Assembly: GCF_934746965.1 (NCBI RefSeq)
Contig: NZ_CAKVFS010000012.1
Location: forward strand, 1-26,145
Source: an uncultured Methanobrevibacter sp.
GTDB taxonomy: Archaea > Methanobacteriota > Methanobacteria > Methanobacteriales > Methanobacteriaceae
Direction of reading: 5' to 3'
DNA length: 26,145 nt
The translations under genes were made by a program, and so were the position numbers. Below the pieces are notes generated by a model that was given only the letters and a program-made list of their open reading frames with translations, was not told where the DNA came from and did not search any database. Shown piece after piece: positions 7,768 to 14,916 of this stretch. Position 1 is the stretch's first letter. Each line of letters begins with the position of its first letter.

Positions 7768-8316
7768 TTATTCCCACCTTTTATAAATATCATTTTCTAT
7801 GTTTAAAGAATCTAAGATTTTACCAACAATAAAATTGATTTGATCATCAACAGTATCACTATTTGAGTAAAATCCAGGCATTGCAGGTAAAATTACAGCT
7901 CCTTCTTTTGATAAATTTAACATGTTTTCCAAGTGTATGCTTCTAAGAGGAGTTTCACGAGGAACAATAACTGTTTTTCTTCTTTCTTTTAAACTTACAT
8001 CAGCTACTCGTGTAATTGTGTTAGATGCATATCCATTAGCTATTGAAGATAATGTTTTCATAGAACAGGGTACAATAGCTAATCCATCAAATTTAAATGA
8101 TCCGCTATTAATAGATGCTGTTAAATCATTGAAATCATAATAATTATCGGTTAAATTAAGTATATCTTCAATAGATTCATCTGTTTCATGAGTTATTACA
8201 GTTTTAGCAGCATCGCTTATAATTAAGCTGTTTTCAACATTTAGTTTATTTAGTGCTTCAAGTAATTTAATTCCATAAATTACTCCACTAGCTCCAGTAA
8301 TTCCAACTACTATCAT
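7768..8316 (-). CDS. ubiX: Flavin prenyltransferase, UbiX family
   Basis: UbiX-type enzyme that joins a dimethylallyl group to FMN to make prenylated FMN, the cofactor of UbiD-family decarboxylases. The N-terminal FMN-binding motif VGITGASGVIYGIKLLEAL (residues 4-22) is diagnostic. SMKTLSSIANGYASNTITR and the C-terminal PRETPLRSIHLENMLNLSKE (around 120-140) are the other family signatures. The length of 182 residues is typical. In archaea a UbiD-family enzyme, anhydromevalonate phosphate decarboxylase of the modified mevalonate pathway, needs this cofactor, which is a plausible role here. It begins 9 bases after the HD-domain gene, and its stop abuts cbiT. Confidence 0.92.
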   Translation of the reverse strand: MIVVGITGASGVIYGIKLLEALNKLNVENSLIISDAAKTVITHETDESIEDILNLTDNYYDFNDLTASINSGSFKFDGLAIVPCSMKTLSSIANGYASNTITRVADVSLKERRKTVIVPRETPLRSIHLENMLNLSKEGAVILPAMPGFYSNSDTVDDQINFIVGKILDSLNIENDIYKRWE

Positions 8317-8325
8317 TTTATTCTC

Positions 8326-9552
8326 CTAAAATAGTTTAATTTGATCGTAATGAATGCCCTGAGATTTTTCTTTGTTAATTTCAGGTAAATCAAGATAATT
8401 TTCTAACTTAAGTTTTTCAAATTTTGGTTTATCTTCTTTTGGAACATAAACACTAATATCAGGGATATTAAATCTTGCTTTACTTAATGCTCCAACAATA
8501 TTTGAAATTTTAGTTAAAGGATATAATTTTCCATCAACACTTACTTGAGTTTTCATTTCATCGAAACGAGGGTATTCTGCTATGTTAATAGTTACATAGT
8601 CTTTATCCATATCAAAATCATAAGCTATTTCTTCTTCAGCTTTTCTTAAAGTTTCTTGTGAAATTTTATATAATCTTTCAGGATTTTTAAAGTTTTCTAA
8701 CCTAATAACTTTTACTCTTTTAAGTAAATTTCTGTTATCAAGTCGAGTAATCATATCTTTTACAAAAGGGTTTTCACTGTTTCTATAAATACTAACCATA
8801 TCTACATCATCATATTTGTACATGTCAGTTTCTTTTATTTCATTTGAAGCTATTAATTTTTTCAACCCTCTTCTAAACATTGAATTAACAATTCGGGTTG
8901 TATGATGTTGATATACACTAGGGTACATGAAATATCTTGATACTAATGCTCCTTCAGCAGCTTGAACTCCTTTTATATCTAGTACTAAGTTTTTAGTTAG
9001 CTTTAAATTAGAAATTATTCTTTCATAATCAATAACTCCATAAGCTACTCCTGTATTATATGAATCTCTTAAAAGATAATCCATCCTGTCTACATCTAAT
9101 TCTCCAGATACTATTGGTCCTAGTTTTCCTTCTCCAGAAATTATTCTGTTGATTTCATTTATATCAAATTTTTCATCTAAAACATCTTTTAGTGAAGTTT
9201 TAGATATGACATATTCTGTTAATTTTTCATGAGGAAAAGATAATACTCCTTCAGATACATGTGAAAATGGACCATGTCCAATGTCATGAAGTAGTGCAGA
9301 TATTCTAACGAGTTCTATTTCATCATTGTTTAATTCTAATTCATTAGATAGTTTTGATCCAAGATTCATTGTTCCAATTGAATGTTCAAAACGGGTGTGA
9401 TTTGCACCAGGATAAACTAGATTAATTAATCCTAATTGCTTAATTTTTCTTAAACGTTGGAACTGAGGTGTATCCATTACTTTTTCTTCAAATTTGTTTA
9501 AGCTAATGTCTCCATAGACACTATCTCTAATAAATTTCTTTTTTTCACCCAT
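8326..9552 (-). CDS. HD-domain phosphohydrolase (dGTPase/SAMHD1-like)
   Basis: Metal-dependent phosphohydrolase of the HD superfamily, related to dGTP triphosphohydrolases and to Bacillus YwfO-like proteins. The metal-binding set is visible: HTRFEHSIG (H52, H57), LLHDIGHGPFSH (H89-D90, H93, H98) and GELDVDRMDYLLRDS (D153-D158), followed by the family's GVAYG and RYFMYPSVYQHHT segments. The N-terminal IRDSVYGDISLNKFE also fits the YwfO-type group. The length of 408 residues is normal. The substrate is not fixed by sequence; dNTPs are likely. It lies 4 bases after the small secreted-protein gene and 9 before ubiX. Confidence 0.88.
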   Translation of the reverse strand: MGEKKKFIRDSVYGDISLNKFEEKVMDTPQFQRLRKIKQLGLINLVYPGANHTRFEHSIGTMNLGSKLSNELELNNDEIELVRISALLHDIGHGPFSHVSEGVLSFPHEKLTEYVISKTSLKDVLDEKFDINEINRIISGEGKLGPIVSGELDVDRMDYLLRDSYNTGVAYGVIDYERIISNLKLTKNLVLDIKGVQAAEGALVSRYFMYPSVYQHHTTRIVNSMFRRGLKKLIASNEIKETDMYKYDDVDMVSIYRNSENPFVKDMITRLDNRNLLKRVKVIRLENFKNPERLYKISQETLRKAEEEIAYDFDMDKDYVTINIAEYPRFDEMKTQVSVDGKLYPLTKISNIVGALSKARFNIPDISVYVPKEDKPKFEKLKLENYLDLPEINKEKSQGIHYDQIKLF

Positions 9553-9556
9553 GTGA

Positions 9557-9871
9557 TCACCAATTTGAGTAATCGTTAATTAAATTACTTATATTATTTT
9601 TGGTATTGTTTAAAATTTCGGTCATGTTTGTATCTTTTATTAAGTCTGTTTTATTAGTTAGATTAGTTTCATTAATAATTTTAGGTTCGGGAATATATGT
9701 AGGAACATATTCCACTTTTCTTGGTGTGAAATTATCATTTTCAATAGCTGGTAAGGTATTGTCATTTGGATTTTCTATCATGAAAATAGTTGTAGCTATT
9801 GAATTCGTAGCAAATGCAATAATTGCAACACTAAAAAACACAATTAATTTTGCTTTCGTTTGCCCTTTCAT
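9557..9871 (-). CDS. Small secreted or membrane-anchored protein rich in N-glycosylation sites
   Basis: I do not recognise this 104-residue protein. It starts MKGQTKAKL, followed by one hydrophobic segment (about 9-32) that acts as a signal or anchor. A Pro-rich stretch (EYVPTYIPEPK) follows, then an Asn/Thr tail. The tail holds six N-x-S/T sequons between residues 67 and 95 (N67, N70, N73, N82, N88, N93), with another at N47, so heavy N-glycosylation outside the cell is likely. TGTGAT precedes the ATG. It is first in the minus-strand run and 4 bases upstream of the HD phosphohydrolase. The two products would be on opposite sides of the membrane. Confidence 0.7.
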   Translation of the reverse strand: MKGQTKAKLIVFFSVAIIAFATNSIATTIFMIENPNDNTLPAIENDNFTPRKVEYVPTYIPEPKIINETNLTNKTDLIKDTNMTEILNNTKNNISNLINDYSNW

Positions 9872-9945
9872 AATATCACATTTTTCTTTTTTGAATTTAA
9901 AATTCTAACTTTTTTTATTTTGTTAATTTATAGTTTAATTATTCT

Positions 9946-9957
9946 TATTTATATCTT
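9946..9957 (-). promoter_or_regulatory. Possible promoter of the minus-strand six-gene run
   Basis: On the minus strand the segment reads AGATATAAATAA, a good TATA match about 75-85 bases upstream of the ATG at 9871, giving a leader of about 50 bases. The region is very AT-rich, so other boxes are possible. Confidence 0.35.
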
Positions 9958-9988
9958 AATGTATTATTAATATTTTGTTGAGATTTTA

Positions 9989-10004
9989 CCAAAACCTTTA
10001 TATA
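9989..10004 (+). promoter_or_regulatory. Promoter (BRE/TATA) of amtB-glnK
   Basis: ccaaaacctttatata contains a purine-rich BRE-like element followed by TTTATATA (9997-10004). Transcription would begin near 10026-10030, placing the GGAA-N6-TTCC palindrome on the start site, and giving a ~105-base leader. Confidence 0.65.
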
Positions 10005-10029
10005 CTTCTAAGTTCAATTACTATATATC

Positions 10030-10058
10030 GGAAGAGGGATTCCGACTTCCGACTTCCG
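10030..10058 (+). promoter_or_regulatory. NrpR-type nitrogen operator with tandem TTCCGAC half-sites
   Basis: GGAA (10030-10033), six bases, then TTCC (10040-10043) is an exact match to GGAA-N6-TTCC, the operator described for NrpR, the 2-oxoglutarate-responsive nitrogen repressor of methanogens. It lies ~25 bases downstream of the TATA box, where bound repressor would block transcription of amtB-glnK, a standard NrpR target. The TTCC half-site is repeated twice more at 7-base steps (10047-10050, 10054-10057), forming TTCCGACTTCCGACTTCCG. Whether the additional half-sites matter is unknown. Confidence 0.75.
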
Positions 10059-10135
10059 TTTAGTCAAAATTCATAAAACTTAAAAAATAATTTTGATTTA
10101 TTGTTATTAATTTATTTAAAAAGAGAAAAGATATA

Positions 10136-11353
10136 ATGGATATATTTAGCGCAGGAGATACAGCTTGGATTCTTATTTGTAGTCTTTTAGTACTTTTAAT
10201 GAGTATTCCTGCTGTTGCATTTTTTTATGGTGGTTTAAGTAAACGTAAAAATGTCTTAAATACAATGTTTTTAACATTTATTGCATTTTCAATTATAAGT
10301 GTTATTTGGGTTGTATTTGGTTATCAATTTGCCTTTGGAACGCCTTCATTAGGAGGATTTATTGGAAGTCCAGCTCATTTCTTCTTAAGTGGAATTGGGC
10401 TTGATGATTTAAATGGAACTATTCCAACATTATTGTTTGTCATGTTCCAACTTGCATTTGCGGGTTTAACAGCAGCATTGATTTCTGGTGGTGTTGTTGG
10501 AAGAATGAAAACAAAAGCTTGGGTAATTTTTGTCCCGATTTGGGCTTGTCTTGTTTACATCCCTATTGCTCACTGGGTATGGGGTGGAGGATGGTTAATG
10601 AATATGGGAGCACTTGATTTTGCAGGTGGTACTGTTGTACACATTAATTCAGGGGTTTCTGCATTAGCTGTTGCACTGGTATTAGGTAAAAGAAAAGATA
10701 TTTCATTATTACCACATAACTTAGGGTATGCAGTATTAGGAGCAGCTCTTTTATGGTTCGGATGGATGGGATTCAATGGTGGATCCGGTTTAGGTGCAAA
10801 TGGTCTTGCAGCAAATGCAATTTTAGTATCAAATGTTGCAGCTGCAGTAGCTTTAATTGTTTGGACTTTATTAGATACAATTATTGTTGGTAAACCAACT
10901 GTTCTTGGTGCAATATCTGGAGGAGTTGCAGGTTTAGTAGCTATCACTCCTGCAGCAGGATTTGTAGATATTCCTGGAGCAATAATAATTGGTGCAGTAG
11001 CTCCTTTAGTATCATACTTCGCAGTTTATTACTTAAAATCAAAACTTGGTTACGACGATGCATTAGATGTATTTGGAATACATGGTATGTCTGGTATATG
11101 GGGAGCAATTGCTACTGGTATCTTTGCAGCACCATATATTAATGAGGCAGCAGGATTATTATATGGAAACCCATATCAAGTTGTAATACAAATAATAAGT
11201 GTAGTAGTTACTATTGTATATGCATTTGTAGTAAGTTATGTAATAGCTAAAGTTATTGACAAAGCTATGGGTGGTATCAGAGTAGAAGATGAAGATGAAG
11301 TTGCAGGATTAGATGCAAAACTTCACGAAGAATCTGCATACAATTTAAACTAG
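10136..11353 (+). CDS. amtB: Ammonium transporter AmtB
   Basis: Trimeric ammonium/ammonia channel of the Amt/Rh family in the cytoplasmic membrane, 405 residues, with about 11 hydrophobic segments. Family signatures are clear: AVAFFYGGLSKRKNVLNTM (TM1), DFAGGTVVHINSG (the Amt signature with the first pore histidine) and DVFGIHGMSGIWGAI (the second pore histidine). The N-terminus has no cleaved leader, as usual in archaeal Amt proteins. ATG at 10136 has a weak purine-rich site upstream. It lies 12 bases before glnK in the usual amtB-glnK pair and is preceded by an NrpR-type operator, so it should be expressed under nitrogen limitation. Confidence 0.97.
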   Translation: MDIFSAGDTAWILICSLLVLLMSIPAVAFFYGGLSKRKNVLNTMFLTFIAFSIISVIWVVFGYQFAFGTPSLGGFIGSPAHFFLSGIGLDDLNGTIPTLLFVMFQLAFAGLTAALISGGVVGRMKTKAWVIFVPIWACLVYIPIAHWVWGGGWLMNMGALDFAGGTVVHINSGVSALAVALVLGKRKDISLLPHNLGYAVLGAALLWFGWMGFNGGSGLGANGLAANAILVSNVAAAVALIVWTLLDTIIVGKPTVLGAISGGVAGLVAITPAAGFVDIPGAIIIGAVAPLVSYFAVYYLKSKLGYDDALDVFGIHGMSGIWGAIATGIFAAPYINEAAGLLYGNPYQVVIQIISVVVTIVYAFVVSYVIAKVIDKAMGGIRVEDEDEVAGLDAKLHEESAYNLN

Positions 11354-11365
11354 AAGGTTTTAAAA

Positions 11366-11704
11366 ATGAAAAGTATTGTTGCAATTATTAGACAAGAAAA
11401 ATATCAGGACGTTAAAAATGAGCTTACTGCGGTAGGCTGTCAAGGTATGAATGTTTCTGAAATTAAAGGAAGGGGTAGTCAAAAAGGTATAAAAGAATCT
11501 TACAGGGGATCTAGTTACTGTATTGATTTAATCCCAAAAACACGTATTGAGATTGTTACAAAAGATGAAGGTGTAGATACTATTGTTAAAGCTATCCAAA
11601 AAGGAGCAAAAACTGGTAACATCGGTGATGGTAAAATCTTCATTTATCCAATTGAAAATGTAATAAGGATTAGAACTGGTGAAGAAGGAGATGGTGCTGT
11701 ATAA
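11366..11704 (+). CDS. glnK: PII nitrogen regulatory protein GlnK
   Basis: Trimeric PII signal protein that binds ATP/ADP and 2-oxoglutarate and plugs AmtB when nitrogen is plentiful. 112 residues, the normal length. The T-loop runs from about 36 to 55 with GRGSQKGIKESYRGSSY, keeping tyrosines at 46 and 51 (Y51 is the uridylylation site in E. coli). The B-loop is TGNIGDGKIF and the C-loop includes IRIRTGEEGDGAV. In methanogens uridylylation is not established, so AmtB binding is the safer role. A GAAGG site precedes the ATG. Its last codons and stop lie within the hairpin terminator that follows. Confidence 0.97.
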   Translation: MKSIVAIIRQEKYQDVKNELTAVGCQGMNVSEIKGRGSQKGIKESYRGSSYCIDLIPKTRIEIVTKDEGVDTIVKAIQKGAKTGNIGDGKIFIYPIENVIRIRTGEEGDGAV

Positions 11705-11713
11705 GCACCTTTT
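11693..11713 (+). terminator. Hairpin terminator of amtB-glnK
   Basis: Arms GGTGCT (11693-11698) and AGCACC (11704-11709) form a perfect 6-bp stem with a 5-base loop containing most of the glnK stop codon, followed by TTTT and a pyrimidine stretch. A GC-rich stem is unusual in this AT-rich DNA, which supports a real structure. Confidence 0.55.
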
Positions 11714-11731
11714 CCTTATATATCCTTATTT

Positions 11732-12343
11732 TTAATATTTCATAACCACACCATAAATATCACTGGAATCAACCCATGTACTTATTCCTTTTGTTTCGTA
11801 TATCACACCATTTATTTCGGTAATCTCAACATTTTTATTATCACTTACAAGATGAATTTGATTATTATTAACTTGATCAACTCTTTTTATTATATTTCCA
11901 TACTTAGAAGAATTAGCAACAACAATATCGCCTACATGAACATTTTGAGTTTTATTAACTAAAACATCTTGTTTATCTTGCAGGGTTGGAACCATTGAAG
12001 TTCCATCGACTTGAAATATAACTGGGATGCTATTTTTACCTAATGAAGAATCAATATGAATATTATCAGTATCAAGACCATATTTTAAACAGATATCGTT
12101 AATTCCTGATTTTAAAGTATCTATATTTGTATTTGGCTGGTTCATTGATTGAAGAGTATAATTACAAATTGCATTGTTAAGAGCATCTGTATCAATATTA
12201 TTTCCTAAGGAATTATGTGTTGAAGTTGTAATATTTTCACCATCTATATATACATCAACAGAATTATTGTCTATTAAAAATATACCTATAAAAATAGCTA
12301 GAATAAATATTATAATAAAAGCTAAAATACATTTTTTAGCCAT
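11732..12343 (-). CDS. Membrane-anchored S24/S26-type serine peptidase-like protein
   Basis: An N-terminal hydrophobic segment (about residues 5-24) anchors a ~175-residue extracytoplasmic part. The last ~95 residues match the S24/S26 (LexA/signal peptidase) fold: VDGTSMVPTLQDKQDVLV carries the nucleophile serine (S116 from this start), VGDIVVA follows, and GNIIKRVDQV carries a candidate base lysine (K153). The Ser-Lys spacing of 37 equals that of E. coli LexA (S119/K156). Archaeal secretory signal peptidases usually use histidine instead of lysine and have the serine close to the membrane; here ~85 residues of Asn/Asp-rich sequence intervene. Function is unknown: processing of exported proteins is plausible. 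ATG at 12343 is chosen because AGGTGAT, overlapping the aroD stop, lies 4 bases upstream; a GTG at 12352 would lie inside that site. Confidence 0.75.
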   Translation of the reverse strand: MAKKCILAFIIIFILAIFIGIFLIDNNSVDVYIDGENITTSTHNSLGNNIDTDALNNAICNYTLQSMNQPNTNIDTLKSGINDICLKYGLDTDNIHIDSSLGKNSIPVIFQVDGTSMVPTLQDKQDVLVNKTQNVHVGDIVVANSSKYGNIIKRVDQVNNNQIHLVSDNKNVEITEINGVIYETKGISTWVDSSDIYGVVMKY

Positions 12344-12352
12344 TTTAATCAC

Positions 12353-13027
12353 CTATTCTATAAAATCTAAATCCATATTTAATAATGATTTCATAGTTTC
12401 AATATCAATTTGTCCAGGTGCAGTTACATCAGTTCCTGCAGCGAAAGTAATTGGGGAATCAAATTTAGAAGCCATAACTCTAGTGTAACTACCTAAGTCT
12501 CCCATTGAAATAGCTATTGTGTTTTCACAATGTGAAAGAATAGCTAATATTTTTAAAGTATCATCTAAATTTTCAGGCATAAATGCTACTTTAGCTATGT
12601 CTCCAAGCTTTTGTTCCTTTTCAACAATATACATGATTTCATCAAGGTCTGGAGTTTTATTAAAATCATGATAAGATATAATTGTGTTAACTCCAGTATC
12701 ATGGATTTGTTTTATGTATTTCTCATCACTTTGAAGTTCAATATCCACATAATCAACTAAAGGAGCACATTTTAATAAAATATCAATTCTTTCTTCTTCA
12801 GATCCTTTAAATGACCCACCTTCAGATGTAATTCTATTAGTAGCAATCATTGGAAAATTAATTTCTTCAATAATTTCTTTAATATCCTTAAAATTAGGAT
12901 TATTAAGTGCATCTATTCTAAATTCAAGTACATCTGCACCTTTTTTAATACAATCTTTAGCTACTGTAATTACATTTTCTTTTTTTTGCTGGAAAATGGG
13001 TATTGCTATTTTAGTTTGTGAATACAT
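12353..13027 (-). CDS. aroD: 3-dehydroquinate dehydratase, type I
   Basis: Shikimate-pathway enzyme that dehydrates 3-dehydroquinate through a Schiff base. The type I set is present: LEFRIDAL (substrate-binding Glu/Arg), TNRITSEGG, SYHDF with catalytic His (H120) and AKVAFM with the Schiff-base lysine (K146), then SMGDLGSYTRV and the C-terminal APGQ. 224 residues is the normal length for the stand-alone archaeal enzyme. The ATG at 13027 has only a weak Shine-Dalgarno site. The S24/S26-like gene follows with its Shine-Dalgarno site overlapping the stop, so the two are probably co-transcribed. Confidence 0.95.
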   Translation of the reverse strand: MYSQTKIAIPIFQQKKENVITVAKDCIKKGADVLEFRIDALNNPNFKDIKEIIEEINFPMIATNRITSEGGSFKGSEEERIDILLKCAPLVDYVDIELQSDEKYIKQIHDTGVNTIISYHDFNKTPDLDEIMYIVEKEQKLGDIAKVAFMPENLDDTLKILAILSHCENTIAISMGDLGSYTRVMASKFDSPITFAAGTDVTAPGQIDIETMKSLLNMDLDFIE

Positions 13028-13106
13028 TATTTAATCTTTTTGAGTGATGTTATTAATTAATTTTTTTAATTTCAAAATATTATATGTGGTTAATATGGTT
13101 ATATGG

Positions 13107-13114
13107 TATATAAA
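13107..13114 (-). promoter_or_regulatory. Possible promoter of aroD
   Basis: The minus strand reads TTTATATA here, about 80 bases upstream of the aroD ATG, giving a ~55-base leader. It lies in a 285-base AT-rich divergent region (13028-13312) where no other element stands out. The promoter for the gene at 13313 is probably among the TATA-like stretches around 13245-13257 but cannot be fixed. Confidence 0.4.
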
Positions 13115-13312
13115 TGATTGTATTTTTTAATAAAAATAAAATTTTTACTTTTGCTGTTAAATTGTTCTATGGGGATTTTTAAGTTTTTATAACTAAAATT
13201 CTTGATAATTCTTAGATTTGCAATAATTATATATTAAATAAGAGATATAATATATAACAATAAAATAAAATTATTTTATTTATTTTTATAATCAATTATA
13301 AAAGGTGTTATT

Positions 13313-14038
13313 TTGAAAATTACAGCTATAGGAGCAGATATTTCTAGAAATGATGTATCCTGTAGTACTACATTGGTAGAAAATATAGAATCAGACCTTT
13401 ACAAGCTTAAAACATTAGGAGCTAAGGATGCTGCTTTAACAAATGTGACTGGAGATGATGTTGTTGTCAGTGCATTTGTAGAAGACCATTTACTTGAAAG
13501 TGTTAATGAAGGTATTGTCAATATATTAAAAGATAATGCTGAAAATTTAGGTGATCTTTCAGGTATTTCTCAAGATCCTAATACTGCAGGTGAAGGTATT
13601 TCATATGCTGAAGCTAGTATTCGTCAAGATAGGTATCCTGATGCGATTATTTTAGGTTTTGATACTTATGGTGGGGAACCATTTGTAGGAGACGTAGCTA
13701 ATTCAGCTATTGAAGCAGCAAAAGGTATGAAAAATATGACTGATGTTTCTGATTTAATAGAATCCACTTCTAAAAGAATCCCTGGAGTAGGTTATGTTTC
13801 ACCAGAAACTGATGATCCTGTAGTAGTAGCTACTATTGAAAATATAGAATCTGTAGGTGTAGTAGCAGGTGCAATGATTGGAGCAGCACTTGGAAACAAA
13901 AATACATATTTAGTTAAAAGAGGCACAAATTGTAATGTATTGCCTGGTAGTGTTATATTTTCTGCTACAGCTTTTATGAATGGAAATGTAATTGATTTAG
14001 CAGTTCCATTTGAAAATAAAACAAGAATTTTACGTTAA
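13313..14038 (+). CDS. Conserved-looking protein of unknown function upstream of sucD
   Basis: I do not recognise this 241-residue protein. It looks soluble and well folded, with glycine-rich turns: MKITAIGADISRNDVSCSTT at the start, DAIILGFDTYGGEPFVGDVA near residues 115-135, and GVVAGAMIGAALGNKNTYLV then CNVLPGSVIFSATAFMNGNV toward the C-terminus. There is no transmembrane signal and no cysteine cluster (two cysteines only). The start is TTG at 13313, preceded by AAAGGTGTTATT, a good Shine-Dalgarno site; no nearby ATG fits. It is 17 bases upstream of sucD, with hmgA after that, so it is likely co-transcribed with two CoA-ester enzymes. An acyl-CoA or ligand-binding role is only a guess. Confidence 0.8.
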   Translation: MKITAIGADISRNDVSCSTTLVENIESDLYKLKTLGAKDAALTNVTGDDVVVSAFVEDHLLESVNEGIVNILKDNAENLGDLSGISQDPNTAGEGISYAEASIRQDRYPDAIILGFDTYGGEPFVGDVANSAIEAAKGMKNMTDVSDLIESTSKRIPGVGYVSPETDDPVVVATIENIESVGVVAGAMIGAALGNKNTYLVKRGTNCNVLPGSVIFSATAFMNGNVIDLAVPFENKTRILR

Positions 14039-14055
14039 ATAGAGGTTGTTTTTTT

Positions 14056-14916
14056 ATGATTTTATTAGATAATAATACAAAATGTTTAGTTCAGGGGATT
14101 ACTGGAAAGCAAGGGTCTTTTCACACTGAACAAATGTTGGAATATAATACAAATATTTTAGCAGGTGTAACTCCTGGAAAAGGAGGTCAGGAATTTTTAG
14201 GAATTCCAGTTTTTAATTCAATTGAAGAAGCTAAAGAAGAAACTGGTGTTAATTCTTCAATTATTTTTGTACCTGCAAAATTTGCAAAAGATGCAGCATT
14301 CGAATCTATAAAACATTTAGATTTGGTTGTTATCATTTCAGAACATATTCCAGTTCATGATAGTTTAAAAATAATGAGTTATGCTGAAGAAATGGGAACT
14401 ACAGTTATAGGGCCTAATACTCCAGGAATTATTTCTCCAGGAGTTGGTAAATTAGGAATTATGCCAACACATATCTTTGAAGAAGGTAATGTTGGAGTAA
14501 TCTCAAGAAGTGGAACTTTAACTTATGAAGTAGCCAGCCAACTTACTCGTGGTGGAATTGGTCAAAGTACTTGTGTAGGTATTGGTGGAGACCCTGTAAT
14601 TGGTACAAATTATATTGATGTTCTTAAAAAATTTGAGGAAGATGATGGTACTGATGCTATTGTATTAATTGGTGAAATTGGAGGTAATGCTGAAGAAAAT
14701 GCAGCAGAATTTATTAAAGATAACATATCTAAACCAATTGTTTCATATATTGCAGGTAGAACTGCACCGCCTGGTAAAAGAATGGGACATGCAGGGGCAA
14801 TTATTCATGGAAGCTCAGGTACTGCTGAAAGTAAAATTAAAGCATTAACTAATGCTGGTGTAAGTGTAGCTAAAATGCCGTCTGAAATTGTAGATTTAGT
14901 AAGGAAGTCAATTTAA
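14056..14916 (+). CDS. sucD: Succinate-CoA ligase alpha subunit
   Basis: Alpha subunit of succinyl-CoA synthetase, which interconverts succinate and succinyl-CoA with a nucleotide; in hydrogenotrophic methanogens it serves the partial reductive TCA branch toward 2-oxoglutarate. The N-terminal CoA-binding Rossmann domain shows VQGITGKQGSFHT. The ligase domain shows GVISRSGTLTYEVA and GIGGDPVIGTNYID. The phosphohistidine motif GKRMGHAGAI places the active histidine at H245. 286 residues is normal. The ATG at 14056 follows a GAGGTTG site. Its stop directly abuts the hmgA ATG with no gap. The beta subunit (sucC) is not in the window and must be elsewhere. Confidence 0.96.
   Translation: MILLDNNTKCLVQGITGKQGSFHTEQMLEYNTNILAGVTPGKGGQEFLGIPVFNSIEEAKEETGVNSSIIFVPAKFAKDAAFESIKHLDLVVIISEHIPVHDSLKIMSYAEEMGTTVIGPNTPGIISPGVGKLGIMPTHIFEEGNVGVISRSGTLTYEVASQLTRGGIGQSTCVGIGGDPVIGTNYIDVLKKFEEDDGTDAIVLIGEIGGNAEENAAEFIKDNISKPIVSYIAGRTAPPGKRMGHAGAIIHGSSGTAESKIKALTNAGVSVAKMPSEIVDLVRKSI

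Noticed and set aside
10570..10947. 125-codon open frame antisense to amtB
   Set aside because: Pro/Ala-rich translation typical of a shadow of a membrane-protein gene; no start signal; amtB is clear on the other strand.
13028..13312. Possible tRNA or small RNA in AT-rich spacers
   Set aside because: No cloverleaf arms, no TTCGA-type T-loop and no GC-rich block in this or the other spacers.
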